This document shows, piece by piece, positions 17,438-25,571 of a stretch of 64,000 nt of DNA. The translations under genes and the position numbers were made by a program. The DNA is from an uncultured Dokdonia sp. (GTDB lineage: Bacteria > Bacteroidota > Bacteroidia > Flavobacteriales > Flavobacteriaceae), in assembly GCF_947496725.1 (NCBI RefSeq), contig NZ_CANMDS010000004.1, positions 248,001 through 312,000 of the forward strand, in the 5' to 3' direction. The notes under the pieces are model-generated. The model did not search any database, had not been told where the DNA came from, and saw only the letters and a list, made by a program, of their open reading frames with translations. Numbering within the stretch: position 1 is the first letter of the stretch; each line of letters opens with the position of its first letter.

Positions 17438-18359
17438 ACGTAGCAGACTTGTTTTTTATAACATTTACAAATTCTCTTATACTCATCATTATATGCACAT
17501 TTTTAGGAAGACTAAGCTCGTCTATTTTACTAGTCATAGCTCCTAAAACATATAAATCTAATTTTTGGTTACCAAAAAGCTCATTAAACTCATTAAAATA
17601 CGCTGGTATATCTTCGGCTAGCGGTTGTACAGTAAAGTAAGTTGCAAACGAGAGGTTAGGATGATTTGAAGAGAGGTACTTTAAGTTTGATAACATTATG
17701 CTCTGCCCTAAATAAATCACCTTGTAGCCATTTGCAACAAGTTCATAATTTAAAAAGAGTAGGCCTAACTCGTGTATCTCGTTTTCTGGTAAGAAAAGTG
17801 CAAATGTTTTATCCTTGAGAGGCGGCACATTAATTTGTGTCTTCTCAATATTTATAAGAATCTTTTGCTTAATAAGGTTAAAAATAAAATGCTCGTGAGA
17901 TGGGTTTATGGTATCCGTTTGCCATAATAACCCTATCTCTTGTAGTAAAGGTATAAACGTCTCATAAAAAATGGTGACAAATGGCTTATCTTCATTAAGA
18001 GCGTTATATGTCTTGTGAAATAAGTTTTGATCAAAATTCATCATCGCAATCTTAAAAGAATTGATAGCGTGATTTTCATTTGAGGCACTCGTTTCTGTTA
18101 CAAGTTTTGCTACTAGCGCAGCAATCTCCTTTGTAGAGTGTTTTGCTATCTTAGAAATCTTGTATTTGTTCTCTGTTAGAAATACGACATTAAGTAATTT
18201 TTGTAAATCACTTAAAGCATACGTTCTAATGTTTGTAGAGGTGCGCTGTGGCTCTAGAAGACCGTATCTTTTCTCCCAGATACGTATGGTATGTGCTTTA
18301 ATACCACTTAAGCTTTCTAAGTCTTTAATGCTAAATTTTGTCTTTACGGCATTTTTCAT
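17430..18359 (-). CDS. MerR-family regulator with B12-binding domain, CarH/LitR type
   Basis: 309 residues. The N-terminal MerR winged helix is FSIKDLESLSGIKAHTIRIWEKRYGLLEPQR. The middle helical domain has W146-x9-E156-H157 (LLWQTDTINPSHEHF), the Wx9EH motif that caps adenosylcobalamin in CarH. The C-terminal Rossmann domain has E194-x-H196-x2-G199 (NEIHELG), the family's lower-ligand ExHxxG motif. In CarH/LitR proteins the B12-bound tetramer represses carotenoid genes in the dark and falls apart in light. This copy is the first gene of the crtI-crtB-crtZ operon, which implies autoregulation. The glycines late in the B12 domain (LYVLGAMTS) are less canonical. Confidence 0.87.
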   Translation of the reverse strand: MKNAVKTKFSIKDLESLSGIKAHTIRIWEKRYGLLEPQRTSTNIRTYALSDLQKLLNVVFLTENKYKISKIAKHSTKEIAALVAKLVTETSASNENHAINSFKIAMMNFDQNLFHKTYNALNEDKPFVTIFYETFIPLLQEIGLLWQTDTINPSHEHFIFNLIKQKILINIEKTQINVPPLKDKTFALFLPENEIHELGLLFLNYELVANGYKVIYLGQSIMLSNLKYLSSNHPNLSFATYFTVQPLAEDIPAYFNEFNELFGNQKLDLYVLGAMTSKIDELSLPKNVHIMMSIREFVNVIKNKSATYA

Positions 18360-18396
18360 AAAACCCTTATTTACTGTAAAAGTAGCGAATTTACTT

Positions 18397-18435
18397 ATTT
18401 TGTTTAATCAAATAGTGTTAAGTTTTAAACAAAAT
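18397..18435. promoter_or_regulatory. inverted repeat upstream of the CarH-like gene, candidate operator
   Basis: Perfect 10-bp arms ATTTTGTTTA (18397-18406) and TAAACAAAAT (18426-18435) with a 19-base spacer, 38-76 bases upstream of the regulator start. A weak -7-like TACTTTTA lies on the minus strand at 18377-18384. Operator function is inferred from position and symmetry only. Confidence 0.4.
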
Positions 18436-18538
18436 ATTAAATATACCTCTATAAGCTAGATTTTATAGCACGCAAGTCTTGTGGTTTAATAACTCACTAG
18501 TCGTGTATTTTAAGAAAAGGGACGGCGAAAATGTTTTT

Positions 18539-18573
18539 TCAAAAAAAAAGAGTTAATCATATGATTAACTCTT
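18539..18573 (-). terminator. terminator of tRNA-Leu
   Basis: Self-complementary AAGAGTTAATCAT/ATGATTAACTCTT followed, on the minus strand, by a T run. Confidence 0.75.
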
Positions 18574-18579
18574 GTATTG

Positions 18580-18662
18580 TACCCGGGATGGGACTTGAAC
18601 CCACACGCAACTAGTGCACACGGCCCTCAACCGTGCCTGTCTACCAATTTCAGCACCCGGGT
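18580..18662 (-). tRNA. tRNA-Leu (anticodon GAG)
   Basis: 83-nt class II tRNA. Acceptor ACCCGGG/CCCGGGT with discriminator A; anticodon stem CACGG/CCGTG with loop TTGAGGG; long variable arm; T arm GTGGG-TTCAAGT-CCCAT. CCA is not encoded. Confidence 0.93.
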
Positions 18663-18691
18663 AGAAAAGCGGCATTTTATCAATGCGGGTG

Positions 18692-18699
18692 CAAATATA
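18692..18699 (-). promoter_or_regulatory. -7 promoter element of tRNA-Leu
   Basis: TATATTTG on the minus strand, followed by GCACCCGC. The same arrangement precedes both tRNA-Lys genes. Confidence 0.65.
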
Positions 18700-18763
18700 A
18701 AATCTTCTTATCAAACTTGTGTGTTAATCCAGAGATATTTTGAAGAAGGATAAAACTGTTATA

Positions 18764-18794
18764 TAAAAAAACCTCTATCGCTAGATAGAGGTTT
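18764..18794 (-). terminator. terminator of tRNA-Lys copy 1
   Basis: Arms ACCTCTATC and GATAGAGGT with T run on the minus strand. Confidence 0.75.
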
Positions 18795-18806
18795 GCACGT
18801 ATAAAG

Positions 18807-18879
18807 TGACCTGGCTGGGGCTCGAACCCAGGACCCTCTCCTTAAAAGGGAGATGCTCTACCAACTGAGCTACCAGGTC
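18807..18879 (-). tRNA. tRNA-Lys (anticodon TTT), copy 1
   Basis: 73 nt. Acceptor GACCTGG/CCAGGTC with discriminator A, D-loop AGTTGGTAGA, anticodon loop CTTTTAA, T loop TTCGAGC. Sequence appears identical to copy 2. Confidence 0.95.
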
Positions 18880-18896
18880 GTCATTTTAACGGGGTG

Positions 18897-18904
18897 CAAA
18901 TATA
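18897..18904 (-). promoter_or_regulatory. -7 promoter element of tRNA-Lys copy 1
   Basis: TATATTTG followed by CACCCC on the minus strand. Confidence 0.65.
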
Positions 18905-18973
18905 AAATCTTCTTTTGAGATTTAATACTTATTATGCAATTATTTTTGAGAACGTTTTTTTTGAGGTTAGTCA

Positions 18974-19006
18974 TAAAAAAAACCTCCATCGTTAGAAGGA
19001 GGTTTA
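18974..19006 (-). terminator. terminator of tRNA-Lys copy 2
   Basis: Arms AACCTCC and GGAGGTT with a run of T on the minus strand. Confidence 0.75.
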
Positions 19007-19017
19007 CACTTACAAAG

Positions 19018-19090
19018 TGACCTGGCTGGGGCTCGAACCCAGGACCCTCTCCTTAAAAGGGAGATGCTCTACCAACTGAGCTACCAGGTC
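19018..19090 (-). tRNA. tRNA-Lys (anticodon TTT), copy 2
   Basis: 73 nt, same arms as copy 1, 211 bases away. It has its own promoter and terminator, so it is an independent unit. Confidence 0.95.
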
Positions 19091-19108
19091 ATTGCCTTAA
19101 TGCGGGTG

Positions 19109-19116
19109 CAAATATA
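19109..19116 (-). promoter_or_regulatory. -7 promoter element of tRNA-Lys copy 2
   Basis: TATATTTG followed by CACCCGC on the minus strand. Confidence 0.65.
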
Positions 19117-19183
19117 CACTTAATTAATTCTTATTTCCAAGAGTTTTAAATAAAATTTTCAATCTTTTTTTTAGATTAATATA

Positions 19184-19191
19184 TACTTTTG
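19184..19191 (+). promoter_or_regulatory. -7 promoter element of aroK
   Basis: TACTTTTG, an exact TAnnTTTG match, 19 bases before the start codon. Confidence 0.5.
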
Positions 19192-19210
19192 TTTCTCAAC
19201 AAGTTCGCTT

Positions 19211-19732
19211 ATGAAAATCTATTTAGTAGGTTATATGGGATCAGGAAAATCTACCATAGGACCACTACTTGCAGAAGTACTTTCTTATAAATTTATAGAC
19301 TTTGATACCTATATTTCTGAAAAAGAGGGGATGAGTATATCTCAAATTTTTAAAAGTAAAGGTGAAATTTACTTTAGAAAAGCAGAATCTCTTTATTTAA
19401 AACAACTTTTAGAGGAAGATTCTGATCAAATTATAGTTGCATTAGGAGGAGGTACCCCTTGTTATGGCACAAATCTCCAGGTGTTAAAGGATAGTGATGC
19501 GCAAACTGTATATCTCAATTGGCACTTTAAAACGCTTGCTCAACGTTTATGGTCTGCAAAAGAAGAGCGCCCTCTTATCGCTAATATGCAATCTTATGAA
19601 AATCTAGAAGACTATGTTAGAAAGCACCTTTTTGAAAGAGGGTTTTATTATAACCAGTCTGATATAGTTCTAAAAATAGAAGATCAAAATCCTCAAGAAG
19701 TTGTAGATAGTATAAAGAACTCCTTACTCTAA
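19211..19732 (+). CDS. aroK: shikimate kinase AroK
   Basis: 173 residues. Walker A is GYMGSGKST; the shikimate-binding Asp pair is FIDFDTYI; the glycine-rich loop is ALGGGTP; the lid arginine region is EERPLI. It phosphorylates shikimate in the chorismate pathway, which feeds the trp operon found later in this window. Its last 9 bases overlap the convergent phosphoribosyltransferase gene. Confidence 0.93.
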   Translation: MKIYLVGYMGSGKSTIGPLLAEVLSYKFIDFDTYISEKEGMSISQIFKSKGEIYFRKAESLYLKQLLEEDSDQIIVALGGGTPCYGTNLQVLKDSDAQTVYLNWHFKTLAQRLWSAKEERPLIANMQSYENLEDYVRKHLFERGFYYNQSDIVLKIEDQNPQEVVDSIKNSLL

Positions 19733-20227
19733 TACAGCAGTATCATTACCTTTTCTAAAAGTAACTTTTACAGACTCATTGAGAGAAGTACTTAATGAAA
19801 TCCCTTTAAAGTCTGCCTTAACGGGATACTTTTTATGGTTTCTATTTACAAGTACGGCGGTTTTAAACCTTTTAAGTGGTACGTTAAGGAAGTGTTTTAC
19901 ACCATAAACGAGTGTTGTTCCAGAATTAAGTACGTCATCTATAAGTATCACAGATTTATCCTTGTATTCTTCTGGTGACATACTGGTTTCTACAGTGCCT
20001 AAAGGATTTTTCTTATCCATAGTCACTTTACAAAGTGTAGTCTTTATAGGAGAAATCTCAGAAAGCACATCTGCAAGGCGTTCTGCAAATTTGTAACCAT
20101 TATTTGCAATACCAGCAAGAATGATCTCTTCTTCATTTGCATTACTCTCATAAATCTGAAACGCAATGCGTTTTATTTTATGTTGTATTGCTGTGTGATC
20201 TAAAATTTTTTCTAACTTAACTTTCAT
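19724..20227 (-). CDS. type I phosphoribosyltransferase (PyrR-like)
   Basis: 167 residues with the PRPP-binding signature VILIDDVLNSGTTL and an upstream GIANNGYKFAERL loop. It resembles the PyrR/hypoxanthine PRTase group. It may work in base salvage; RNA binding as in Gram-positive PyrR cannot be judged. The S4-domain gene upstream on the same strand is 41 bases away, so they may share a transcript. Confidence 0.8.
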   Translation of the reverse strand: MKVKLEKILDHTAIQHKIKRIAFQIYESNANEEEIILAGIANNGYKFAERLADVLSEISPIKTTLCKVTMDKKNPLGTVETSMSPEEYKDKSVILIDDVLNSGTTLVYGVKHFLNVPLKRFKTAVLVNRNHKKYPVKADFKGISLSTSLNESVKVTFRKGNDTAVLE

Positions 20228-20268
20228 AGCCGAAATTGCTTGGTGTATAAAGATATTTAATAAACTGC

Positions 20269-20664
20269 TTATTCCTCTTCTTCGCTAGTAAAAAAGGAGT
20301 CATTATTGTAAATCTCGTCTATATCTCTACGATCTTTTTTAGTAGGTCTTCCAGAACCTTTCTTGCGGTAATAATCTTTTGAGTATTTGAGTAACTCGAG
20401 TTTTTCGAGATTTTCCTTCGGTGTTTTATCTTGAACATACATCCCCACAAGTTTTGCGCCTAATCTACTCTCTGGTAAATCTAAAACTTCAAGAATATAG
20501 GTAACTTGATTTTTACGTACAGAGATAGTGTCTGTAGGGTACACATCTCGCGATGGTTTTACAGAAGCTCCATTCATTTTTACCTGCCCTTTTTTACAGG
20601 CAGCCGTGGCTATAGATCGCGTCTTAAAGTAACGCACACACCATAAATATTTGTCTACTCGCAT
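20269..20664 (-). CDS. S4-domain RNA-binding protein, HslR/Hsp15 type
   Basis: 131 residues. S4 fold at the N-terminus: MRVDKYLWCVRYFKTRSIATAACKKGQVKMNG, followed by a basic tail (SGRPTKKDRRD). Hsp15 proteins bind stalled 50S subunits carrying a nascent-chain tRNA. Size and motif order fit this family; the exact role in Bacteroidota is by analogy. Confidence 0.85.
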   Translation of the reverse strand: MRVDKYLWCVRYFKTRSIATAACKKGQVKMNGASVKPSRDVYPTDTISVRKNQVTYILEVLDLPESRLGAKLVGMYVQDKTPKENLEKLELLKYSKDYYRKKGSGRPTKKDRRDIDEIYNNDSFFTSEEEE

Positions 20665-20753
20665 ATAAAAAGGCTTAAAACAGCGTTAATAACTGTAAAG
20701 TAATGCGCAAAAATACATCAAAATTGTATCTTGCGCTCCTTAAAATAATATTG

Positions 20754-21821
20754 ATGAAATTAAGAAATTACCTTGGTTTAATACTGGTTTTACTAGTTTG
20801 TGTAGCTTGTCCTAACAATGATGACGACCTTATAGAGGTTCCTGTAAGAGACCGTGGAGAGCAGTCTGTAGAAGATGATGAGTTGCTAGTAGAGTATCTT
20901 TCTACACACTTCTATAATTATGAAGAGTTTGAAAATCCACCTGCAGATTTTGATTATAAAATAGTTTTTGACACTATAGCTGGTGATAATAGTGATAAAA
21001 CACCATTAATAAACAGACCAGAGCTTAAGAAAAAGCAGTATAATAGATTTGATACAGATAACTCACTATATATCTTACAAGTAAGAGAGGGTAGTGGAGT
21101 AGAGCCTGTAGCAACTTTTACAGACTCAACCTTACTAGCATATGAGGGATTCAATCTTTACGGAGAAACTTTTGACGCTACTGTTAACCCTATCTGGCTT
21201 AACCTTCCTACTACCATAGACGGTTTTGCAAACGGGTTAGGAACTTCTGTAAATTTATTAAGTACAGTTTCAGAAGATAATAATGTAGGTTTTGGAGGAG
21301 CTTCAGGCTTTACAGTAGAGCCAGATGGTACTACTTCTTTCAACCAAGATTATGGAGTAGGTGCTGTATTTGTACCTTCAGGTCTTGCTTATTTTAACCA
21401 GCCTCCAGCAGATATTAGCTTATACGGATCTATAGTGTTTACTTTTTCTGTTTTTGATGTGGTAATTACAGATCACGATGGTGATGGTATTATCACTATC
21501 AATGAAGATATAGATAATAACGGTTTCCTTTTTGACGAAGCAGATAATCCAGATGGAGATGCTGTACCAGCCTTTAGAGATCCAAATGATGATAATGATG
21601 GTATCCTTACCAAACTAGAAACTGTTACAGATGAAGACGGAAATTTTGTAAGTCTGCTTGATACAGACGGAGATGGTATAAATGATCACTTAGACACAGA
21701 TGATGATGGCGATGGAAGACCTACAATAGATGAAATTATTGTAAATACTCTTACGGGTGAAATCACTTACACAGATACAGATGGAGACGGTACACCAGAT
21801 TATCTAGACTCAGATAGCTAG
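20754..21821 (+). CDS. FKBP-like lipoprotein with calcium-binding Asp repeats
   Basis: Start set at the ATG at 20754, giving MKLRNYLGLILVLLVCVACPN (lipobox VACP). The longer frame from 20703 is mostly covered by a likely -7 element (TATCTTGC near 20727). 355 residues. The middle has LLAYEGFNLYGETFDAT and IDGFANGL, like a degenerate FKBP-type prolyl isomerase domain. The C-terminal 120 residues hold DxDGDGxxD motifs of the thrombospondin type 3 kind (DHDGDGI, DTDGDGIND, DTDGDGTPD). Calcium-stabilised surface lipoprotein is the likely form; isomerase activity is doubtful. Confidence 0.78.
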   Translation: MKLRNYLGLILVLLVCVACPNNDDDLIEVPVRDRGEQSVEDDELLVEYLSTHFYNYEEFENPPADFDYKIVFDTIAGDNSDKTPLINRPELKKKQYNRFDTDNSLYILQVREGSGVEPVATFTDSTLLAYEGFNLYGETFDATVNPIWLNLPTTIDGFANGLGTSVNLLSTVSEDNNVGFGGASGFTVEPDGTTSFNQDYGVGAVFVPSGLAYFNQPPADISLYGSIVFTFSVFDVVITDHDGDGIITINEDIDNNGFLFDEADNPDGDAVPAFRDPNDDNDGILTKLETVTDEDGNFVSLLDTDGDGINDHLDTDDDGDGRPTIDEIIVNTLTGEITYTDTDGDGTPDYLDSDS

Positions 21822-21834
21822 TAGACGGTATACC

Positions 21835-21848
21835 GCTTTCGCGAAAGC
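21835..21848. repeat. palindrome copy 6 (intergenic, before terminator)
   Basis: Perfect copy between the FKBP-like gene stop and the terminator 5 bases further on. Confidence 0.95.
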
Positions 21849-21852
21849 GTAA

Positions 21853-21890
21853 TAAAAACCCACATTGTACATCACAATGTGGGTTTTTTA
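21853..21890. terminator. bidirectional terminator between FKBP-like gene and xylA
   Basis: Arms AAAACCCACATTGT and ACAATGTGGGTTTT with T run; convergent genes on both sides. Confidence 0.85.
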
Positions 21891-21894
21891 GTTA

Positions 21895-23205
21895 CTATAT
21901 AAATTGATTTACAATATTTTCAAATAGTTCTTGCTTGCCACTAGTGGGAGTTATTTCTCCTTGCTCTGTGGCAATGGTATAGAGATCTTGTAGATTTAAT
22001 TTGCCTTGTTCAAAGTTGGCTCCTTGTTTTGTGTCGAAAGATGCGTACCTCTCTTGTACCATCTTTTTGTATGGAGATGATGTCAAAATTTTATCTGCCG
22101 TAAGAAGTGCTCTTGCAAAAGTGTCTGCGCCGCCTATATGCGCATAGAAAATGTCTTCCATATCTGTAGAGTTTCTTCTGATTTTTGCATCAAAGTTTAC
22201 GCCACCCCCTTGCAAACCGCCTGCCTGTAAGAAAACTAGCATAGCTTCTGTGGTTTCTTGGATGTTGTTTGGAAACTGGTCTGTGTCCCAACCGTTTTGA
22301 TAATCACCACGATTTGCGTCTATACTGCCTAGCATACCAGCCTTTGCAGAGACAGCAAGTTCGTGTTGAAAAGTGTGCTGTGCCAGGGTTGCGTGGTTTA
22401 CCTCTATATTCATTTTAAAATCTTTCTCTAGGCCATATTCCTTTAAAAATCCTATGGCTGTGGCAGCATCAAAATCGTATTGATGTTTCATAGGCTCCAT
22501 AGGTTTAGGCTCAATAAAGAAGTTGCCTTTAAAACCTTGTGACCTTGCATAATCCCGTGCCATTGAAAAAAATTGTCCCAGATGATCTAGCTCTCTACCC
22601 ATATCTGTGTTGAGGAGTGACATATATCCCTCGCGACCACCCCAGAAGACATAATTCTCACCATTTAATGCTATAGTAGCATCTAGAGCTAGCTTTACTT
22701 GACCTCCTGCTCTTGCTAGTACCTTAAAGTCTGGATTACTAGCAGCACCGTTCATATACCTCGGGTTTGAAAAGCAGTTTGCTGTGCCCCACAGGAGTTT
22801 TATGCCGGTAGAGGCTTGTTTGTCTTTTATATAATCTACAATTTGAGATAATCGTCTTTCAGACTCAGAAAAATTTGAGCCCTCTTGTACTAAGTCATAA
22901 TCGTGAAAACAATAGTAGTCAAACCCCATTTTTTCAATAAATTCAAACGCCGCGTCTGCCTTTGCATAAGCTGCCTCCATTACATCAGAAGGTTCATCCC
23001 ACTTAAAACTCTGAGTGCCTGGACCAAACGGATCTGAACCTTGCCCACAGAAAGAGTGCCAGTAGGCAATAGCAAACTTAAAGTGCTCACGCATTGTCTT
23101 TCCAGCGACTACCTGATCTGGGTTGTAATATTTAAATGCCAGAGGGTTGTCAGAAGTTTTGCCTTCATAATTAATACTATCTATTCCTTTAAAATAAGTT
23201 GCCAT
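21895..23205 (-). CDS. xylA: xylose isomerase XylA
   Basis: 436 residues, usual length for the long (class II) form. Signatures include [12 protein letters not shown]-type metal/active-site segment ([10 protein letters not shown]), [34 protein letters not shown] and [20 protein letters not shown]. Converts D-xylose to D-xylulose. It lies 3 bases after xylB in one operon. Confidence 0.96.
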   Translation of the reverse strand: MATYFKGIDSINYEGKTSDNPLAFKYYNPDQVVAGKTMREHFKFAIAYWHSFCGQGSDPFGPGTQSFKWDEPSDVMEAAYAKADAAFEFIEKMGFDYYCFHDYDLVQEGSNFSESERRLSQIVDYIKDKQASTGIKLLWGTANCFSNPRYMNGAASNPDFKVLARAGGQVKLALDATIALNGENYVFWGGREGYMSLLNTDMGRELDHLGQFFSMARDYARSQGFKGNFFIEPKPMEPMKHQYDFDAATAIGFLKEYGLEKDFKMNIEVNHATLAQHTFQHELAVSAKAGMLGSIDANRGDYQNGWDTDQFPNNIQETTEAMLVFLQAGGLQGGGVNFDAKIRRNSTDMEDIFYAHIGGADTFARALLTADKILTSSPYKKMVQERYASFDTKQGANFEQGKLNLQDLYTIATEQGEITPTSGKQELFENIVNQFI

Positions 23206-23208
23206 ATG

Positions 23209-24693
23209 CTATAATGTGTTAATTGTATCTAAGAGTTTCTTTTTCCAGTTTAAATAGGCCTTTTTGTATGCTTTATTATCTTTAATGGGTCTTATGGTTT
23301 TAATGTGATCATTCCCCTTTATTGCCTTACTAAATGGTGTAAAATTATTATCGATTATTAAGGTAGCTCTCGCTGCCCCTACAGCCCCTGTTGTGTCATA
23401 TATTTCAATTTCTTGACCTATAAGTGTAGCGACAGTTGTTGCAAATATTTCTGATCTAAAAAGATTGTCATTACCTGCTCTTATTACTGTTACTTGAGTC
23501 TGGTCATTTTTAAGAATTTCCATACCGTAAACAAAAGAAAAGGCAATTCCCTCAAGTGCTGCACGATACATATGACTTTTGCCGTGTATGTTAAGGTTAA
23601 TATCTAAAAATTGAGTACCTATATTTTTATTGTCTAGCATACGTTCTGCTCCATTGCCAAAGGGTAATGCCACAAGGCCGTCTGAGCCTATAGGTGCTGT
23701 GGCGGCCTGAGTATTCATATCATTATATGAAACTTCGTTAAATGTATTTTTGAGCCATCTGTATTGTATACCACATCCATTTATATTTAATAATCTTCCT
23801 ACTGTGGCATTTTCTCGTGTGTAGTTTACGTGTGCAAATTGATTTACTTTACTTATTTCTTTAAAGTGCTTTTGGTCTGTCACTGCATAAATCACTCCAG
23901 AGGTGCCAGCAGTAGCCGCAACCTCACCTGGTTTTAAGATGTTGAGAGATAACGCATTGTTAGGTTGATCTCCAGATCTATATCTAACTGTTGCATTTGT
24001 AGTGAGGCCAGTCTCTATAGCTGCATCTTTTGTTATATTTCCTTGATTTGTAAAATTTTGAGTGATTACTGGAATTAATGAGTGGTCGAGATTATAATGA
24101 TCTAGAAGCCCTGTAGCAACGCTATTTGAAGAATAATCCCATAAAGTCCCTTCGGTAAGTCCGTTTATAGTCGTAGCATATTGCCCTGTGAGCTTATACG
24201 CAATGTAATCTCCTGGTAAGAGTAATTTATAAGCTTGTTTATAGATTTCAGGCTCATTGTTTTTTACCCAGTTTAATTTTGAGGCGGTAAAGTTGCCTGG
24301 AGAATTAAGTAGGTGAGTTGCGCACCAGTCGTGTCCTAACTTTTCATATGCTTCTTTTCCTAGGTCAACAGCTCTACTATCACACCATATAATTGCATTG
24401 CGTAGGGTTTTGCCTTTTTTATCTATAAGAACAAGACCGTGCATTTGGTAAGAGATACCTATAGCGGTGATAAGATTTTTATCCACCCCAGTATCTTTTA
24501 TGATATCTCGTGTGGCTTTGCAAATGTGTTTCCACCAAGTCTCTGGACTTTGTTCTGCCCAGTCACTATGGAGCGCAAGTATTTCCATCTCTTGAGCCGG
24601 CTCTTGGACTGTCTTTATACTTTTTCCTGTAGCGCTATCTATAAGTGCTACTTTTATAGAGGAGCTTCCTAAGTCGTATCCTATTGAGTACAA
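23209..24693 (-). CDS. xylB: xylulokinase XylB
   Basis: 494-residue FGGY-family kinase. N-terminal phosphate loop YSIGYDLGSSSIKVAL; FGGY signature region AATAGTSGVIYAV and the later LEGIAFSFVYGMEILK. Phosphorylates xylulose to xylulose-5-phosphate, a substrate of the split transketolase encoded just upstream. No xylose transporter or regulator is adjacent. Confidence 0.93.
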   Translation of the reverse strand: MYSIGYDLGSSSIKVALIDSATGKSIKTVQEPAQEMEILALHSDWAEQSPETWWKHICKATRDIIKDTGVDKNLITAIGISYQMHGLVLIDKKGKTLRNAIIWCDSRAVDLGKEAYEKLGHDWCATHLLNSPGNFTASKLNWVKNNEPEIYKQAYKLLLPGDYIAYKLTGQYATTINGLTEGTLWDYSSNSVATGLLDHYNLDHSLIPVITQNFTNQGNITKDAAIETGLTTNATVRYRSGDQPNNALSLNILKPGEVAATAGTSGVIYAVTDQKHFKEISKVNQFAHVNYTRENATVGRLLNINGCGIQYRWLKNTFNEVSYNDMNTQAATAPIGSDGLVALPFGNGAERMLDNKNIGTQFLDINLNIHGKSHMYRAALEGIAFSFVYGMEILKNDQTQVTVIRAGNDNLFRSEIFATTVATLIGQEIEIYDTTGAVGAARATLIIDNNFTPFSKAIKGNDHIKTIRPIKDNKAYKKAYLNWKKKLLDTINTL

Positions 24694-24793
24694 TGTATCT
24701 ATGTTTGATTATGCGATAGTAATGTAACGATAATTTGTCATTGCTCATAGGGTTGTAAATTAGTATTAACTATAACGTTTTCGAAAAAGAACA

Positions 24794-24821
24794 TAAAAAA
24801 ACACCCCAGATGAGGTGTTTT
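24794..24821 (-). terminator. terminator of the outer-membrane barrel gene
   Basis: Arms AAAACACC and GGTGTTTT with a T run on the minus strand. Confidence 0.75.
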
Positions 24822-24843
24822 ATAACAGTTTATGAAACGTGTT

Positions 24844-25473
24844 TTAATTCTTTTTATCAAAGGCGTATGAGAGACTTAAAATCCATTGTGAAGGCCTTGC
24901 ATCTACTTGAAAACCTACACTGTTATCTTCAACTTGTGACTCAGTGATAATCGTATTATCTGTAAAGGCACCTTCATATCTTACATCTATACCTAGCTGG
25001 CCCAGTGTTACACCTACACCTAGTTGATATCCTACAGTAAATGAATTTTCTGGATTTTCAAAATCTATATCTCCCTCTTCAAATCCATTTTCAAGGATGT
25101 ATTGAAATGACGGTCCCGCCTTGATGTTAAGTGGGCCTATAATATCAAATCCTACGAGAAGCGGAATGTCTATTTTTGAAAGTTCATAATCATACGAGTC
25201 TGACGATATTCCGTCGTTTGTGTATTCTGTATTGAGCTTTGTATATAACAGCTCTGGTTGTATAATGAGCCCAGCAAACTTTGCCTTGTAAAAAACACCA
25301 GCGTGAAAACCGGTTTTGTTTTCTTTGCTAAAAGTGCCATTTGCAAACTCAGACGTAAATTCTAAGTCACCTACAGACCCATAATTAAATCCTCCTTTAA
25401 TACCAAAGCCAGTACTCTGGCTTAATGCTGTAATACCTGATAAAAGTAGTACGGCGACAATGATTTTTCTCAT
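24844..25473 (-). CDS. outer-membrane beta-barrel protein (PorT/OMP_b-brl family)
   Basis: 209 residues with signal peptide MRKIIVAVLLLSGITALSQ, then FGIKGGFNYGSVG and repeated amphipathic strands (FHAGVFYKAKF, GLIIQPELLYTK, VGYQLGVGVTLGQLGIDVRYEG), ending LSLSYAFDKKN. This is the small barrel family common in Bacteroidota outer membranes. Function unknown. It sits between xylB and transketolase on the same strand, with terminators on both sides. Confidence 0.82.
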   Translation of the reverse strand: MRKIIVAVLLLSGITALSQSTGFGIKGGFNYGSVGDLEFTSEFANGTFSKENKTGFHAGVFYKAKFAGLIIQPELLYTKLNTEYTNDGISSDSYDYELSKIDIPLLVGFDIIGPLNIKAGPSFQYILENGFEEGDIDFENPENSFTVGYQLGVGVTLGQLGIDVRYEGAFTDNTIITESQVEDNSVGFQVDARPSQWILSLSYAFDKKN

Positions 25474-25505
25474 AATTGAAATTTTATCGATTAATGTAAA
25501 GACAA

Positions 25506-25538
25506 ATAAAAAGGCAGTATGTTACAATCATACTGCCT
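25506..25538 (-). terminator. terminator of the transketolase C-terminal subunit gene
   Basis: Arms AGGCAGTATG and CATACTGCCT, then TTTTT on the minus strand. Confidence 0.8.
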
Positions 25539-25571
25539 ATGTTATATATCAAAAACGTATGGTATACGTTA

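Noticed and set aside
18580-19090. Possibility that the tRNA-Lys duplication is an assembly artefact
   Set aside because: Flanking sequences of the two copies differ clearly (terminators, spacers), so both are real.
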